Positions 16,822 through 25,087 of a stretch of DNA of 48,698 nucleotides are shown here, one piece after another. Source of the DNA: Prosthecobacter algae (GTDB taxonomy: Bacteria > Verrucomicrobiota > Verrucomicrobiia > Verrucomicrobiales > Verrucomicrobiaceae); the NCBI RefSeq assembly GCF_039542385.1, contig NZ_BAABIA010000015.1, forward strand, positions 1 to 48,698. Reading direction: 5' to 3'. Numbering within the stretch: position 1 is the stretch's first letter; each line of letters opens with the position of its first letter. The notes under the pieces were generated by a model, which was not told the origin of the DNA, searched no databases, and saw nothing but the letters and a program-made list of their open reading frames with translations. A program made the position numbers and the translations under genes.

Positions 16822-17247
16822 ATGAACCTCTCTGACGCACTTCTTGAAGCCGGACTTTTGCTGGGTTTACCTGGACTCGCGCTCAGTGAACAAGGCACCT
16901 GCCGCTTGGTCTTTGATGGACGGTTGGAAGTGGACTTTGAACTTTTGCCCGACGGTCAAACGCTGCACTTGAGTTCTGTTGTCTCGCTTCTCGATCTCGA
17001 AGATGCGGCATCCCTGGGAGCTCTCTTGCGAGCAAACGTTCTGGGTTCGCAAACCGGGGGGGGTTATTTCTCTCTGAGCCCCGCGGGAGAAGTTTTGTTT
17101 GAGCGTCGACTCCACATGGAGACGGTTGGCCTCACGGGCTTCATCCAAGAGGTTGAACGGTTCGTGAACTATCTCGATGGATGGGAAGACCAGTTGGTAA
17201 GCGGCGACCTTACCTTTAGCAGAAATCAGGACATACTGTTCGGTTAA
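16822..17247 (+). CDS. CesT-like class I T3SS chaperone (first of a tandem pair)
   Basis: The ATG of MNLSDALLEAG gives 141 residues; an upstream TTG frame adds a Cys-containing stretch without coding character. It shows the class I plan: LLLGLPGLALSEQG, strands CRLVFDGRLEVDFELL and LHLSSVVSLLDL, helix LGALLRANVLGSQTGGG, strand YFSLSPAGEVLFERRL, and C-terminal helix IQEVERFVNYLDGWEDQL. It is 23 bases upstream of a second chaperone, and both precede the cyclase effector. The pair may form a heterodimer for that client, or one may serve another effector. Confidence 0.72.
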   Translation: MNLSDALLEAGLLLGLPGLALSEQGTCRLVFDGRLEVDFELLPDGQTLHLSSVVSLLDLEDAASLGALLRANVLGSQTGGGYFSLSPAGEVLFERRLHMETVGLTGFIQEVERFVNYLDGWEDQLVSGDLTFSRNQDILFG

Positions 17248-17270
17248 TCCTTCACTCATTCACTCCGCTT

Positions 17271-17738
17271 ATGGCCACATACAGTGCTCGCAATGCCATT
17301 GCCCACCTGATAACCTACCTGGGCCTGACCGAAGTGCCAATCGAGCCCGATGGCTCTTGTGGCCTCCTGTTTGATCAGGACACCCATGTGACTTTAGAGC
17401 CCGACATTGAGCGCACGGATCTCTTGCACTTGCATACGCTGGTAGGTTCTATCGCTGCCGGAAATCGCAAAGCCCAGTTTGTGCATCTGCTGCGGGGAAA
17501 CTACCTGGGCCGGGCAAGCGGCGGGGCGGTGCTGTCTCTGGATGCGACGGAAACCAGCATTCTGTTACACACCTCTCTGATCACTGAACCCATGAATCTG
17601 GAGTCGTTATCTGAGCATCTGATGACTTTGGTGCAGAGCGCCAAACTCTGGCAACAGCGCCTCGCCAATGCTGAAGCCACCAAGTCGAGGAGTGATACCC
17701 CCACTGACCTTTCCTTCTCCTCCATGCTCCGCGTCTAA
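17271..17738 (+). CDS. CesT-like class I T3SS chaperone (second of a tandem pair)
   Basis: A 155-residue protein starting at ATG with the class I chaperone arrangement: helix NAIAHLITYLGL, strands CGLLFDQDTHVTLEP and LLHLHTLVGSIA, helix FVHLLRGNYLGRASGGA, strand VLSLDATETSILLHTSL and a C-terminal helix ending LWQQRLAN. The NYLGRASGGAVLSLD segment is the closest match in this island to the generic class I consensus. The cyclase gene begins 24 bases downstream, which makes it the presumed client. Confidence 0.75.
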   Translation: MATYSARNAIAHLITYLGLTEVPIEPDGSCGLLFDQDTHVTLEPDIERTDLLHLHTLVGSIAAGNRKAQFVHLLRGNYLGRASGGAVLSLDATETSILLHTSLITEPMNLESLSEHLMTLVQSAKLWQQRLANAEATKSRSDTPTDLSFSSMLRV

Positions 17739-17762
17739 TCCTTCCACGACACTCTTCCCAAG

Positions 17763-19610
17763 ATGAATCTCCAGGCACTCCAAGGCAGGCTTGCTGTCGC
17801 GAACCAAACCCTGCAAAACATTGGTCATAACATCGCTACCACTTTGAAAGGCATGGTGGTCAGCGCAGGTCAGGCGCTCAAGCAGATGGGCGACATCATA
17901 GCTCAGCCTTTTATTGCTCTGCACAAGGCTCTGACCTCACGCCAGGTCGAACTTCAAGAACCACCCGAACGCCGCAGCGGAGTGGACCAGCACTTGAATC
18001 GAGGCATGTCCAACACCCTGGACAGCATTTTGGAGGGCCTGTCAGAGATTGACCTGGAATCCAACGATGGGTTTGAAGACGATGCCCTGGGGGTGCCTCC
18101 AAAGCCCAAGGACACCCTGGAATTCAGTGATTTTCACACCATGGGCGGACAGGTCACCGAACATCCGGTTATTCAGGACATCTCACTAGCTCCGCAGCAA
18201 AGGTTGATCATCGAAGACATCGGCCCACGTCCGCAGCAAGTCACGGTAGAGAACACGGGGCCGCAGCGGGCGACATTGGTCCCCGTCTCATCCGCTTTCT
18301 GCGGGCATCTCGACAAGCTAAAGTCCAGCGGCATGATCACCGGTGCGCAGGCGATCAAGGATTCCGGCCTCGTGGGCTCGCATGTGGAAAAGTTTAAGCA
18401 AGTGGCCAAGGACACAAATACCATCCTGATGTTCCGCCCGGTGAATCAGATGAGTACGGGCCTTCTTGAAGAGGGCACTGCCGCAAAGGGGCTCAATGTG
18501 CATGGCAAGTCTTCAGACTGGGGTCCCATGTCCGGCTATATTGCACGCGATCAGAACCTGAGCAAAAAACACGACGACTCCAAAGCGATCACCAAAGGCA
18601 TTGAGGACAACCAGCACTCCCTTGAGCATGACGGGGACCGGGTCGGCTCCTCACAACTGACTTTGAGCAATAACCGATTGAACTACCTGACCGAAAACAA
18701 GCTCATCATCCCCTGCAATGACATGGGCGAGCCATTGTCAAAGAGCCCCGAAAATGGTCAACGCTACTTTCTCAACGGTGGCAAAAATGAAAACTACGTA
18801 TTCAAATTGGAGCCAGATCAAGGAGGCTTCAAAGTCTCCTACAAGAATTTGGAGGGGAAGCAGCCAGTGGTGGGAGAGACCGTGAAAGAATGGAAGGAAC
18901 TGGAGGTCATGGGAGGGAAGACCAAAAAGGAAGATGCTCCGGTCCCGCTGACTGCCGACTACGACATGTTCGCCATGCTGCCGAAAATGGGCGATGGAAA
19001 ACTTGCAGGCAAAACGTTGGACAGAGATCCCGTACTCGCCCTGTTGATGAAAGAACGCAGCGAATTGAAAGAGCAGCTCAGGACGGCCAGTGGGGATTCT
19101 GTCACGGAACTCAAAGATCAACTGAAGTCCAAAAGCCGTGAAATCATCAGAACCACCATCAATAACGGGCGTAGCAAACTGCTCGGCCAGGAGGACCGTC
19201 AGAAAGTGGATCCCGAGCTCGGCCGTCTGACCAAATGGCAGGGGGAAATTCGCACCAAGCTCAATGACTCCGTAAAAGGTGAGAATGGATACACAGGCGG
19301 CGACTTGGTCAAACACGGTACCGAGCAGGACAATACACAGTTCTCCGAGAAAGATGAAAAAGTCTTCGTCATCATGCCCAATGGCGACACCTTCATGACC
19401 CAAAACTGGGAACAAACTCAAGCCTTCATGTGGTCGGCAAAACAAGATGACTTTCTGACTTACACCAACCGGTCATACAAGCAGTCTGGGGAGATGCCGA
19501 CAAAAACAACCTTTTATCCAGGCCAAAATCCGGAGGATAAATTCAGCGGCACGCGACTGGATTTCGATATGAAACAAGCAGCGGTCAATCTCGGATTGAC
19601 GACCGGTTGA
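17763..19610 (+). CDS. Edema factor/ExoY-class nucleotidyl cyclase, candidate T3SS effector
   Basis: The 615-residue protein has a 180-residue N-terminal part without signal peptide, presumably secretion signal and chaperone-binding region, then a class II (anthrax EF, Bordetella CyaA, Pseudomonas ExoY) cyclase domain, about 180-575. Motifs align with EF at identical spacing: FRPVN (R225), AKGLNVHGKSSDWGP (K242, H247, K249, S250), DQNLSKKH, PLTADYDMF (D399 and D401, the metal ligands), GYTGGDLVKHGTEQDN (H518, N524), FSEKDE (E529) and TNRSYK. The enzyme should convert ATP, or other NTPs as ExoY does, to cyclic nucleotides inside a host cell. The EF helical domain after the core is absent, as in ExoY, so a host activator such as actin is possible. 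Two chaperone genes stand directly upstream. The enzyme class is very secure; secretion is inferred. Confidence 0.93.
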   Translation: MNLQALQGRLAVANQTLQNIGHNIATTLKGMVVSAGQALKQMGDIIAQPFIALHKALTSRQVELQEPPERRSGVDQHLNRGMSNTLDSILEGLSEIDLESNDGFEDDALGVPPKPKDTLEFSDFHTMGGQVTEHPVIQDISLAPQQRLIIEDIGPRPQQVTVENTGPQRATLVPVSSAFCGHLDKLKSSGMITGAQAIKDSGLVGSHVEKFKQVAKDTNTILMFRPVNQMSTGLLEEGTAAKGLNVHGKSSDWGPMSGYIARDQNLSKKHDDSKAITKGIEDNQHSLEHDGDRVGSSQLTLSNNRLNYLTENKLIIPCNDMGEPLSKSPENGQRYFLNGGKNENYVFKLEPDQGGFKVSYKNLEGKQPVVGETVKEWKELEVMGGKTKKEDAPVPLTADYDMFAMLPKMGDGKLAGKTLDRDPVLALLMKERSELKEQLRTASGDSVTELKDQLKSKSREIIRTTINNGRSKLLGQEDRQKVDPELGRLTKWQGEIRTKLNDSVKGENGYTGGDLVKHGTEQDNTQFSEKDEKVFVIMPNGDTFMTQNWEQTQAFMWSAKQDDFLTYTNRSYKQSGEMPTKTTFYPGQNPEDKFSGTRLDFDMKQAAVNLGLTTG

Positions 19611-19616
19611 CCATTT

Positions 19617-20087
19617 TCAGCTTCTTCTTTCACGTGTGCTAGCCAGAGTCTCAAGCGCCACGGCCACCGAGCCGCGCACCCATTCGATGCCCTGCTCATC
19701 TGTGAAGTAATGACCACCGAGATGCGCCGTGTAGAAGGGTTTCATGCGCTCAGTTTCGAGGCTGTCAGCAGGCCGGCCTTCGATGGCGTTGATGCGACCG
19801 GTGACATGGGTAATGCCTGAATCGCTGCGCTGGATGAGGCGGAGGAAGCGGATCAGAGTGGCAAAGGGACTGCCGAGCCCTTTGCGATTTTGCTCCCGCT
19901 CGAACATGATGATGTGCAGCGTCTCGGGTTCCTCCTTTCGGACCACATAGACGATGGCGGTGCCACGTTGGGTGTGCTGCCAGCCCATGGGCGGGCAGCC
20001 AAAAAAGCCCCCTGGCTGATAAATCTCCGGTGGGGAGCCCTGGGCCTCCAGCCATTGGGTAAAGCAGTCTTTAAAAAAGCGGGCCAT
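19617..20087 (-). CDS. LcrR-like T3SS regulator
   Basis: The start is set at the ATG of MARFFKDCFTQWLEAQG (156 residues); upstream in-frame ATG and TTG codons exist. The recalled pattern of Yersinia LcrR fits the second half: an Arg/Lys-rich lead into KGLGSPFATLIRFL (LcrR has a similar GLKNPFAAL), a central GRINAIEG, then SLETERMKPFYTAHLGG (LcrR has SL...RL..FYRR.TG). LcrR influences low-calcium-response control and LcrG levels in Yersinia. Here the gene is on the minus strand, facing the cyclase gene and divergent from the DUF1521 protein gene, but it still neighbours the lcrGVH-like genes. The family assignment is plausible but recalled from memory. Confidence 0.5.
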   Translation of the reverse strand: MARFFKDCFTQWLEAQGSPPEIYQPGGFFGCPPMGWQHTQRGTAIVYVVRKEEPETLHIIMFEREQNRKGLGSPFATLIRFLRLIQRSDSGITHVTGRINAIEGRPADSLETERMKPFYTAHLGGHYFTDEQGIEWVRGSVAVALETLASTRERRS

Positions 20088-20213
20088 GATGACGGAGCGA
20101 TTCCTCAGGCCATTCACCCGCATTGGCAACTTTCTTGTAATCCAGCGCCGTTTTTCGCGGACTCACTCATGAGCCCTTTCGGTCCTGTTTGAAAAAGGGG
20201 CAGCCACGAAGCC

Positions 20214-23200
20214 ATGGAAATCCTCAAAATTGATCAACTCAGTGTCGCGGCGCGTGCCGGCGCCCTGGATGGCTCATTGGCCTATTCCAGCATTTTTACA
20301 CAGCATCAGGATCTGATCACACAATCAGCTCTCAGCGGCCTTCGGGGTCTGGAGCAGACTTTATCCGAGACAGGCATCTATGCCCAGGCCATTCGGAGCT
20401 TGAAGGAAGCTTCTCTGAAGATTGAGGAAGCCAACATCGAAGCATTAAAAGATCCCTTCACTGCCGCTTCGGGGGGGCTCCAGTCTCAGCACACCACAGC
20501 AGTAGTCAATGGCATGAGAACGCAGGGGTGGCCGTATCGCACCACGGCACAGAACCTTCAATCCACGGCCCAAAATGCAGTCAATGGCACAGGTTCCGCC
20601 AATCCTGAAAGGGGCTATGCAAACAGCGTGAAGCAAACTGCGGATGAACTGGAACTGGCAGCGGCTTATCTGGTGAATCAGGCTGATCCCAACGCAGCTA
20701 AGTTTCATGCCACCAATGCGCTGAACAATGCGACCACTGCCCGGAACAATGCCAGCAACCTTCTCGGTCAGCTTTCCGGAATGAACCCTGTTCCAACAAG
20801 CCGCTACAATGCCACTTATGAAGTCATGAGAGAGGCGCAGAAGGTGATTGACCATGCCAGCAGCGTCTTGAGTTTTGTCAACTATGCACCGATTGTGCAA
20901 ATCCGCAGCCAGACGCCGACGGTGCATGATTTAAGCGGTGGCTACTCTCTTTCCACCTGGGGCAATTCAGGTTACTGGACCCTGACGGATGCTGCAGGTG
21001 AAGGCATCCTGGTGCATCCCAATGGCAGCGTGGACAATCTCAAGGGAGGAGCGGGCTGGAAGTTCGACCATACTTCCACCTTTGTATTGCCCAATCAGAC
21101 AAAGATCACAGTCAATCCCGGTTCACCTGGGGATTTGCTCATCAGCCGCGGAGTGCATGCCTTCACGATAGGCAATCTCAATGGCAATGCCTGGCCAAGC
21201 GTGAGTTCTTACTCCACGCTCAATGGCCGTGATGCGGACCGCAGCACCAACGATGGTTACATCCTTGAGCTGGATGGAAATGCGGGCAGGTGGAGGAACA
21301 ACGGTAACTTTTTGGGAGATGCCGGTGGCCGCGAAATCATTGCGACTTCACCCCTAAGCAATGAGCTGCGACTCGACCCGACCGATGTGGCCATCTCATC
21401 CGACTTCCAAGCTTTCATCACCGAGATGGAAATTTCGGATTATGATTACGACGGCGATGGCAAGCTCAACAACATTGAGCTGATGGATGTGGCGATTCAA
21501 ACCGAGAGCTACATCCGTCAGATACAGGAAGCTTACGAACAAGCGCTGGCCAGGATCGCTGCGGCGAATCAGGCTCTTAATGAGCTCAATGAAATTATTG
21601 AGTTACTGCGCAAACAAACCGATAAAAGCACTGAGGAGCGCGGGGTGGATAATGCCGCCGCCAAAAGCGAGTTGCAGGCCATTGAGAGACGTCTGGTGGC
21701 CGCCCTGCAACTGCTGCAAGGCAATACGCTCATTGATCCGCTACAAGGAAACATTGAAACCAGCGCCAGCAATGTCCTGGGACAGCTCAGCGCCTTAACG
21801 CAGAGCGGTGGCCTAGTCCCGGCCTTACCCCCGACCTCGTCATCACTTTCACCTGGCACTCAGACTGAAACAGGGACGCCCACCACCACTGAGCAGCCTG
21901 CCAATACACCCAACAACGATCCTTTAGGGGATAGTCTGCGCCGGGCCGGGCGTCTGCTTTCAGGTATTCTCGGAGGAGGCAACTTGAACATTCTCGAACT
22001 GCCCCCGACGCCGCAGCCACCAGGAGTCACAACCACAGGGCTGGAGACTGGAGGAACGAATCAGGAAATGATTCAAACAGGTTCCACACCAGTCAACGAA
22101 GGTTCACAAAGCTTATCCGATATTTCCCTGACTCCAACGATGAAGTCAGAGTCAGTTACTGCACCTGAAGACAATGCTTTGGCAGGCTTGCTCACTCAAC
22201 TGACGTCCCTGGATCCCGCCACGCCTATGAGCGTGAACCCGCAGAATCTATCGCTAGGGCTGGAAGCACTGTTGACCACGCTGGCTCAGCTAGGTGTCTT
22301 TTCTCCTGCGAATCAAAAGAGCCTTACAGATCTGCTTCAGACACCCGGCTCATCGGTTAATGCACCCACGGGTCAGCCCATTCCCACGGACACAGAAAAT
22401 ACCATCTCACCGCAAGGGCTGGAGACCAATTCCCCGCAAATACCAGCGACTTCACTGCTCGAATTTCTGAGAAGCTTAGAGCAGCTTGGTGCCATTCTTG
22501 AGCAAGTGGATCGGGCGACAGAAAGTCCTCTCAGCCTTCCGCCACAGCCGACTCAGACTCCGTCCAGCACTCTCCCTTCATTGCCAATTTCAGCACAACA
22601 GTTGCTGGAGTCGTTGACAGGGAAATCAGCCTCTCAGCTTCCGAGCTTGATGCCACAGTTGGCTGACATTGTATCCGGAAAGGCTCAGATAGGCACAGCG
22701 GATACAATCACTGGTCAGAGCACAGCGCCAGGTACATCGCGGGACCTCTCACGCTCCTCCCAGCAATTGATGCTCGTGCTTCAGGGACTTGCAGCCCTGG
22801 GCTCTGCGGGCGCTGGGCAAAGCACGGGCACATCAGGCTCCCAGATACCGACGGCCCCGGAGATCGGTCTCGGTTTGCAGAGCCTCCTCTCGGTGCTTGG
22901 CACCTATGGCCTTGTGGGCAATAACAGTCCGGCATCCTCCATAGTGAGTGCGGGAACAGGCGCTGTTTTCCAGCCAAGCGGATCACAAGCGCTCGGCACC
23001 ATCACGGGTAATTTCCAGACTGATCCCGAGCTGATGAAGATCATTGAGGAAAACCTGAGTAAGGCGCTGCAAACACAGCAGCGGCAGCTCAGCCAGGCGA
23101 GCTCGCTCTTTACTCAATCACAGGAAATAGTGCAAAAGTTTGTTATGCTCATTGAGACCGATGATCTCGTGCGGGAGGTGGTGAAGGGCGATGATCTCTC

Positions 23201-23345
23201 CGATGAGCAGCAAGCGCACTTTGATGACCGAATGAAGGATCTCCGCAAAGACTGGGGGATGGAGTGGGGAAGCACAGAAGAGAATACCCCCGCAAGCCAG
23301 AGCAACCTCGTCTCCCGGGCCGTGCAGTCCGGCATGATGGTGTGA
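20214..23345 (+). CDS. Large secreted-type protein with DUF1521-like domain and EF-hand
   Basis: This is a 1043-residue protein without signal peptide. Residues 1-225 are helical, with Ala/Asn-rich stretches. About 238-395 form a beta-rich domain resembling DUF1521 (GYWTLTD, VHPNGSVDNLKGGAGWKF, STFVLPNQTKITV, DRSTNDGYILELDG, GDAGGREIIATSPL). In the rhizobial T3SS effector NopE1, DUF1521 undergoes Ca2+-induced self-cleavage at a GD/PH site; no such site is seen here. A canonical EF-hand loop follows directly at 411-422 (D411, D413, D415, G416, E422). Then come a coiled coil (about 425-480), a long Ser/Thr/Pro/Gln-rich region and a helical C-terminus. It stands 14 bases before the lcrG-like gene and is probably an early substrate or extracellular component of the system. 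Function unknown. Confidence 0.6.
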   Translation: MEILKIDQLSVAARAGALDGSLAYSSIFTQHQDLITQSALSGLRGLEQTLSETGIYAQAIRSLKEASLKIEEANIEALKDPFTAASGGLQSQHTTAVVNGMRTQGWPYRTTAQNLQSTAQNAVNGTGSANPERGYANSVKQTADELELAAAYLVNQADPNAAKFHATNALNNATTARNNASNLLGQLSGMNPVPTSRYNATYEVMREAQKVIDHASSVLSFVNYAPIVQIRSQTPTVHDLSGGYSLSTWGNSGYWTLTDAAGEGILVHPNGSVDNLKGGAGWKFDHTSTFVLPNQTKITVNPGSPGDLLISRGVHAFTIGNLNGNAWPSVSSYSTLNGRDADRSTNDGYILELDGNAGRWRNNGNFLGDAGGREIIATSPLSNELRLDPTDVAISSDFQAFITEMEISDYDYDGDGKLNNIELMDVAIQTESYIRQIQEAYEQALARIAAANQALNELNEIIELLRKQTDKSTEERGVDNAAAKSELQAIERRLVAALQLLQGNTLIDPLQGNIETSASNVLGQLSALTQSGGLVPALPPTSSSLSPGTQTETGTPTTTEQPANTPNNDPLGDSLRRAGRLLSGILGGGNLNILELPPTPQPPGVTTTGLETGGTNQEMIQTGSTPVNEGSQSLSDISLTPTMKSESVTAPEDNALAGLLTQLTSLDPATPMSVNPQNLSLGLEALLTTLAQLGVFSPANQKSLTDLLQTPGSSVNAPTGQPIPTDTENTISPQGLETNSPQIPATSLLEFLRSLEQLGAILEQVDRATESPLSLPPQPTQTPSSTLPSLPISAQQLLESLTGKSASQLPSLMPQLADIVSGKAQIGTADTITGQSTAPGTSRDLSRSSQQLMLVLQGLAALGSAGAGQSTGTSGSQIPTAPEIGLGLQSLLSVLGTYGLVGNNSPASSIVSAGTGAVFQPSGSQALGTITGNFQTDPELMKIIEENLSKALQTQQRQLSQASSLFTQSQEIVQKFVMLIETDDLVREVVKGDDLSDEQQAHFDDRMKDLRKDWGMEWGSTEENTPASQSNLVSRAVQSGMMV
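21444..21479 (+). other. EF-hand calcium-binding loop in the DUF1521-like protein
   Basis: The twelve codons encode DYDGDGKLNNIE, with Asp at loop positions 1, 3 and 5, Gly at 6, Leu at 8 and Glu at 12, which is a textbook EF-hand loop. It is preceded by a helix (FQAFITEMEIS) and followed by one (LMDVAIQTESYI). Only one loop is evident. Confidence 0.8.
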
Positions 23346-23358
23346 ATCCCTTCCAGAC

Positions 23359-23679
23359 ATGAGCCAAGCCCCACCAGCACTGACCGAAACCGAACGAATC
23401 CAGGCGCATCTGGCGCAGGTGGATGCGCTGCTGGCGCAAGGCAAGGCAGCCATGGAGCGCATGGACAGATTTTATCATGAAAACGGCCTGGTGCCAGGAG
23501 CTGGAGAGCAGGCGCTGCTCAGCGACCGGGTGCCGGAAAGACACCGCATTATCTTTAGCCGACTCATTGGAGAGCTCAGCCAGATCGACCGCCGCATCGA
23601 CGAGCTGGATCCCTTTAAAAGCAAACCATCCCCTGTCGCAGTGGGCACCCGCGCCGTCGGTAATCGCTACCGTATTTAA
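23359..23679 (+). CDS. LcrG/PcrG-like tip-protein chaperone
   Basis: A 106-residue helical protein. Helix-turn-helix composition with QGKAAMERMDRFYHENGLVPG in the first half resembles LcrG (helix, short turn ending in GLTPE), followed by a charged helix (RHRIIFSRLIGELSQIDRRIDEL) and a basic tail. Its position directly upstream of the tip-like gene and of lcrH, yopB and yopD homologues is exactly that of lcrG. LcrG binds LcrV and helps control secretion. Sequence similarity alone is weak; synteny carries the call. Confidence 0.55.
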   Translation: MSQAPPALTETERIQAHLAQVDALLAQGKAAMERMDRFYHENGLVPGAGEQALLSDRVPERHRIIFSRLIGELSQIDRRIDELDPFKSKPSPVAVGTRAVGNRYRI

Positions 23680-23697
23680 TCCGCACCGTTTCGAATC

Positions 23698-25056
23698 ATG
23701 GCAGCCATCAACTTCAAAACACAAACCCTCGCCGACCTGTATGCAACTGGGACGACCAATGGCAACCAAGGGCACCTGGACTACTTCCGCAACAACGCCA
23801 ATGATGCGATCAAGAATGAGATTCTCGCGCTCGATCAACGCATCGCCAACTTCCAGAACGTCATCACGGATGGAGCCAAGGTCGGCAACGAAGACTTCCC
23901 CTACGACAAGGAATATCTGAAGCGCGAATTCATGGAAGAGGTGCTGGCCATCATGCTCAAACGTTCTGAGTACCGAGCCATCACGGTGCCGGCAGGCTTC
24001 TTTTATAGCGAGGCCACTTACTCTGGAGGCGGCCAGGACTTGCTGAGGAACGGGCCACAAACAACATCTCTGGGTACTATCTGGGATGGCAATAACTTCA
24101 GCAATATGACGACACCTGAACAGCACAAGGCCGTGCTCAAAGCGGGTGCCGGGGAGGGCGGACACATCGTGTATGACGCCTACTCGGCCTGGATCGACGC
24201 CGTCTTCGCCGAGGGGAACAAGATGAAAAACAATCCGTCTGAAACGGTCAACGTTGTCACTTCCATCTCAGAGCGCACGCTGCCAACCGCCAACAGCCCC
24301 AACGTTGTCTATGACCGGGTGGCGACCCAGAAGACGGGCCAAGTGGATGCGAATGGCAATCCCATTTTCCGTTACTTCCTCATCGCCAAAGGTGCGCCTG
24401 TTTCAGATATCAACAAGATCACCGTTGCAGGCACCCTCAACGGTCAGGCCGTGGACGCTAAAGTGTCGACAACAGGGAATGGAAACACCAACTCAATCTA
24501 CATCGAGGTTGATCAGAATCTGCAACCTCTGGTCAATAACGCCTACGGCTTCGAGTACAACACCGTCAACCTGTCTCCGAGCATGTATCTTTATTACTTC
24601 ACGGAGGCGCGTATCCGGATCTTGCGGGGGCAGCTCAACATGAAAGAAGCCGTCACCTCCGAAATACGCGACGACCTAGCCAAGGCCAACTCTGCCTATG
24701 CTGATCTAGAAGCCCAGGCGGGTAAAACACGCGCCCAATCAGCCGATGGCAAGACAGTGAATCCAGACCTGAGCTTCGAAACACAGAACATGGATTTCTT
24801 TGAAGCCACCAACGCGAAAAAGGGAAGCATGCTCTACGAAAACAACGGCAATGACGACCAGCAAAACTACTCCGAATGGGGCAGCAGCCGCAGCAGCCTC
24901 AAGGCCTACATTGACCGCAAATCCACCCAGTCGCAGGACGCGATGCTGGACTATCAAACTACACTGAACCGCTTCAACCAGGCCTATGAAGTGTTGAGCA
25001 AGATTCAAGAAAAAATGGATGGCCTCGTGAAAAGCCAAATCCGCAATGTGGCCTGA
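23698..25056 (+). CDS. sctA: Needle tip protein, LcrV/PcrV position
   Basis: A 452-residue hydrophilic protein without signal peptide or membrane segment. A helical N-terminal part leads into a mixed alpha-beta centre (about 95-290), then two long helices near the C-terminus: RIRILRGQLNMKEAVTSEIR and a final coiled-coil helix with LDYQTTLNRFNQAYEVL. That plan, two long helices around a globular domain, is the LcrV/IpaD plan. LcrV is about 326 residues, so this one has an enlarged middle. It lies between lcrG-like and lcrH-like genes. Tip proteins cap the needle and guide pore assembly by SctE and SctB. Called from architecture and synteny. Confidence 0.62.
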   Translation: MAAINFKTQTLADLYATGTTNGNQGHLDYFRNNANDAIKNEILALDQRIANFQNVITDGAKVGNEDFPYDKEYLKREFMEEVLAIMLKRSEYRAITVPAGFFYSEATYSGGGQDLLRNGPQTTSLGTIWDGNNFSNMTTPEQHKAVLKAGAGEGGHIVYDAYSAWIDAVFAEGNKMKNNPSETVNVVTSISERTLPTANSPNVVYDRVATQKTGQVDANGNPIFRYFLIAKGAPVSDINKITVAGTLNGQAVDAKVSTTGNGNTNSIYIEVDQNLQPLVNNAYGFEYNTVNLSPSMYLYYFTEARIRILRGQLNMKEAVTSEIRDDLAKANSAYADLEAQAGKTRAQSADGKTVNPDLSFETQNMDFFEATNAKKGSMLYENNGNDDQQNYSEWGSSRSSLKAYIDRKSTQSQDAMLDYQTTLNRFNQAYEVLSKIQEKMDGLVKSQIRNVA

Positions 25057-25087
25057 TTTCAAACATAAAAGCCCCCCTTTTCCTACC

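Noticed and set aside
20928..21400. NopE-type GD/PH self-cleavage site in the DUF1521-like domain
   Set aside because: The GD dipeptides present (in PGDLL and LGDAG) are not followed by Pro-His, so cleavage by the known route cannot be claimed.
23149..24165. 338-residue minus-strand open frame opposite the lcrG-like and tip genes
   Set aside because: It crosses two well-supported plus-strand genes in a conserved operon and shows no family motifs.
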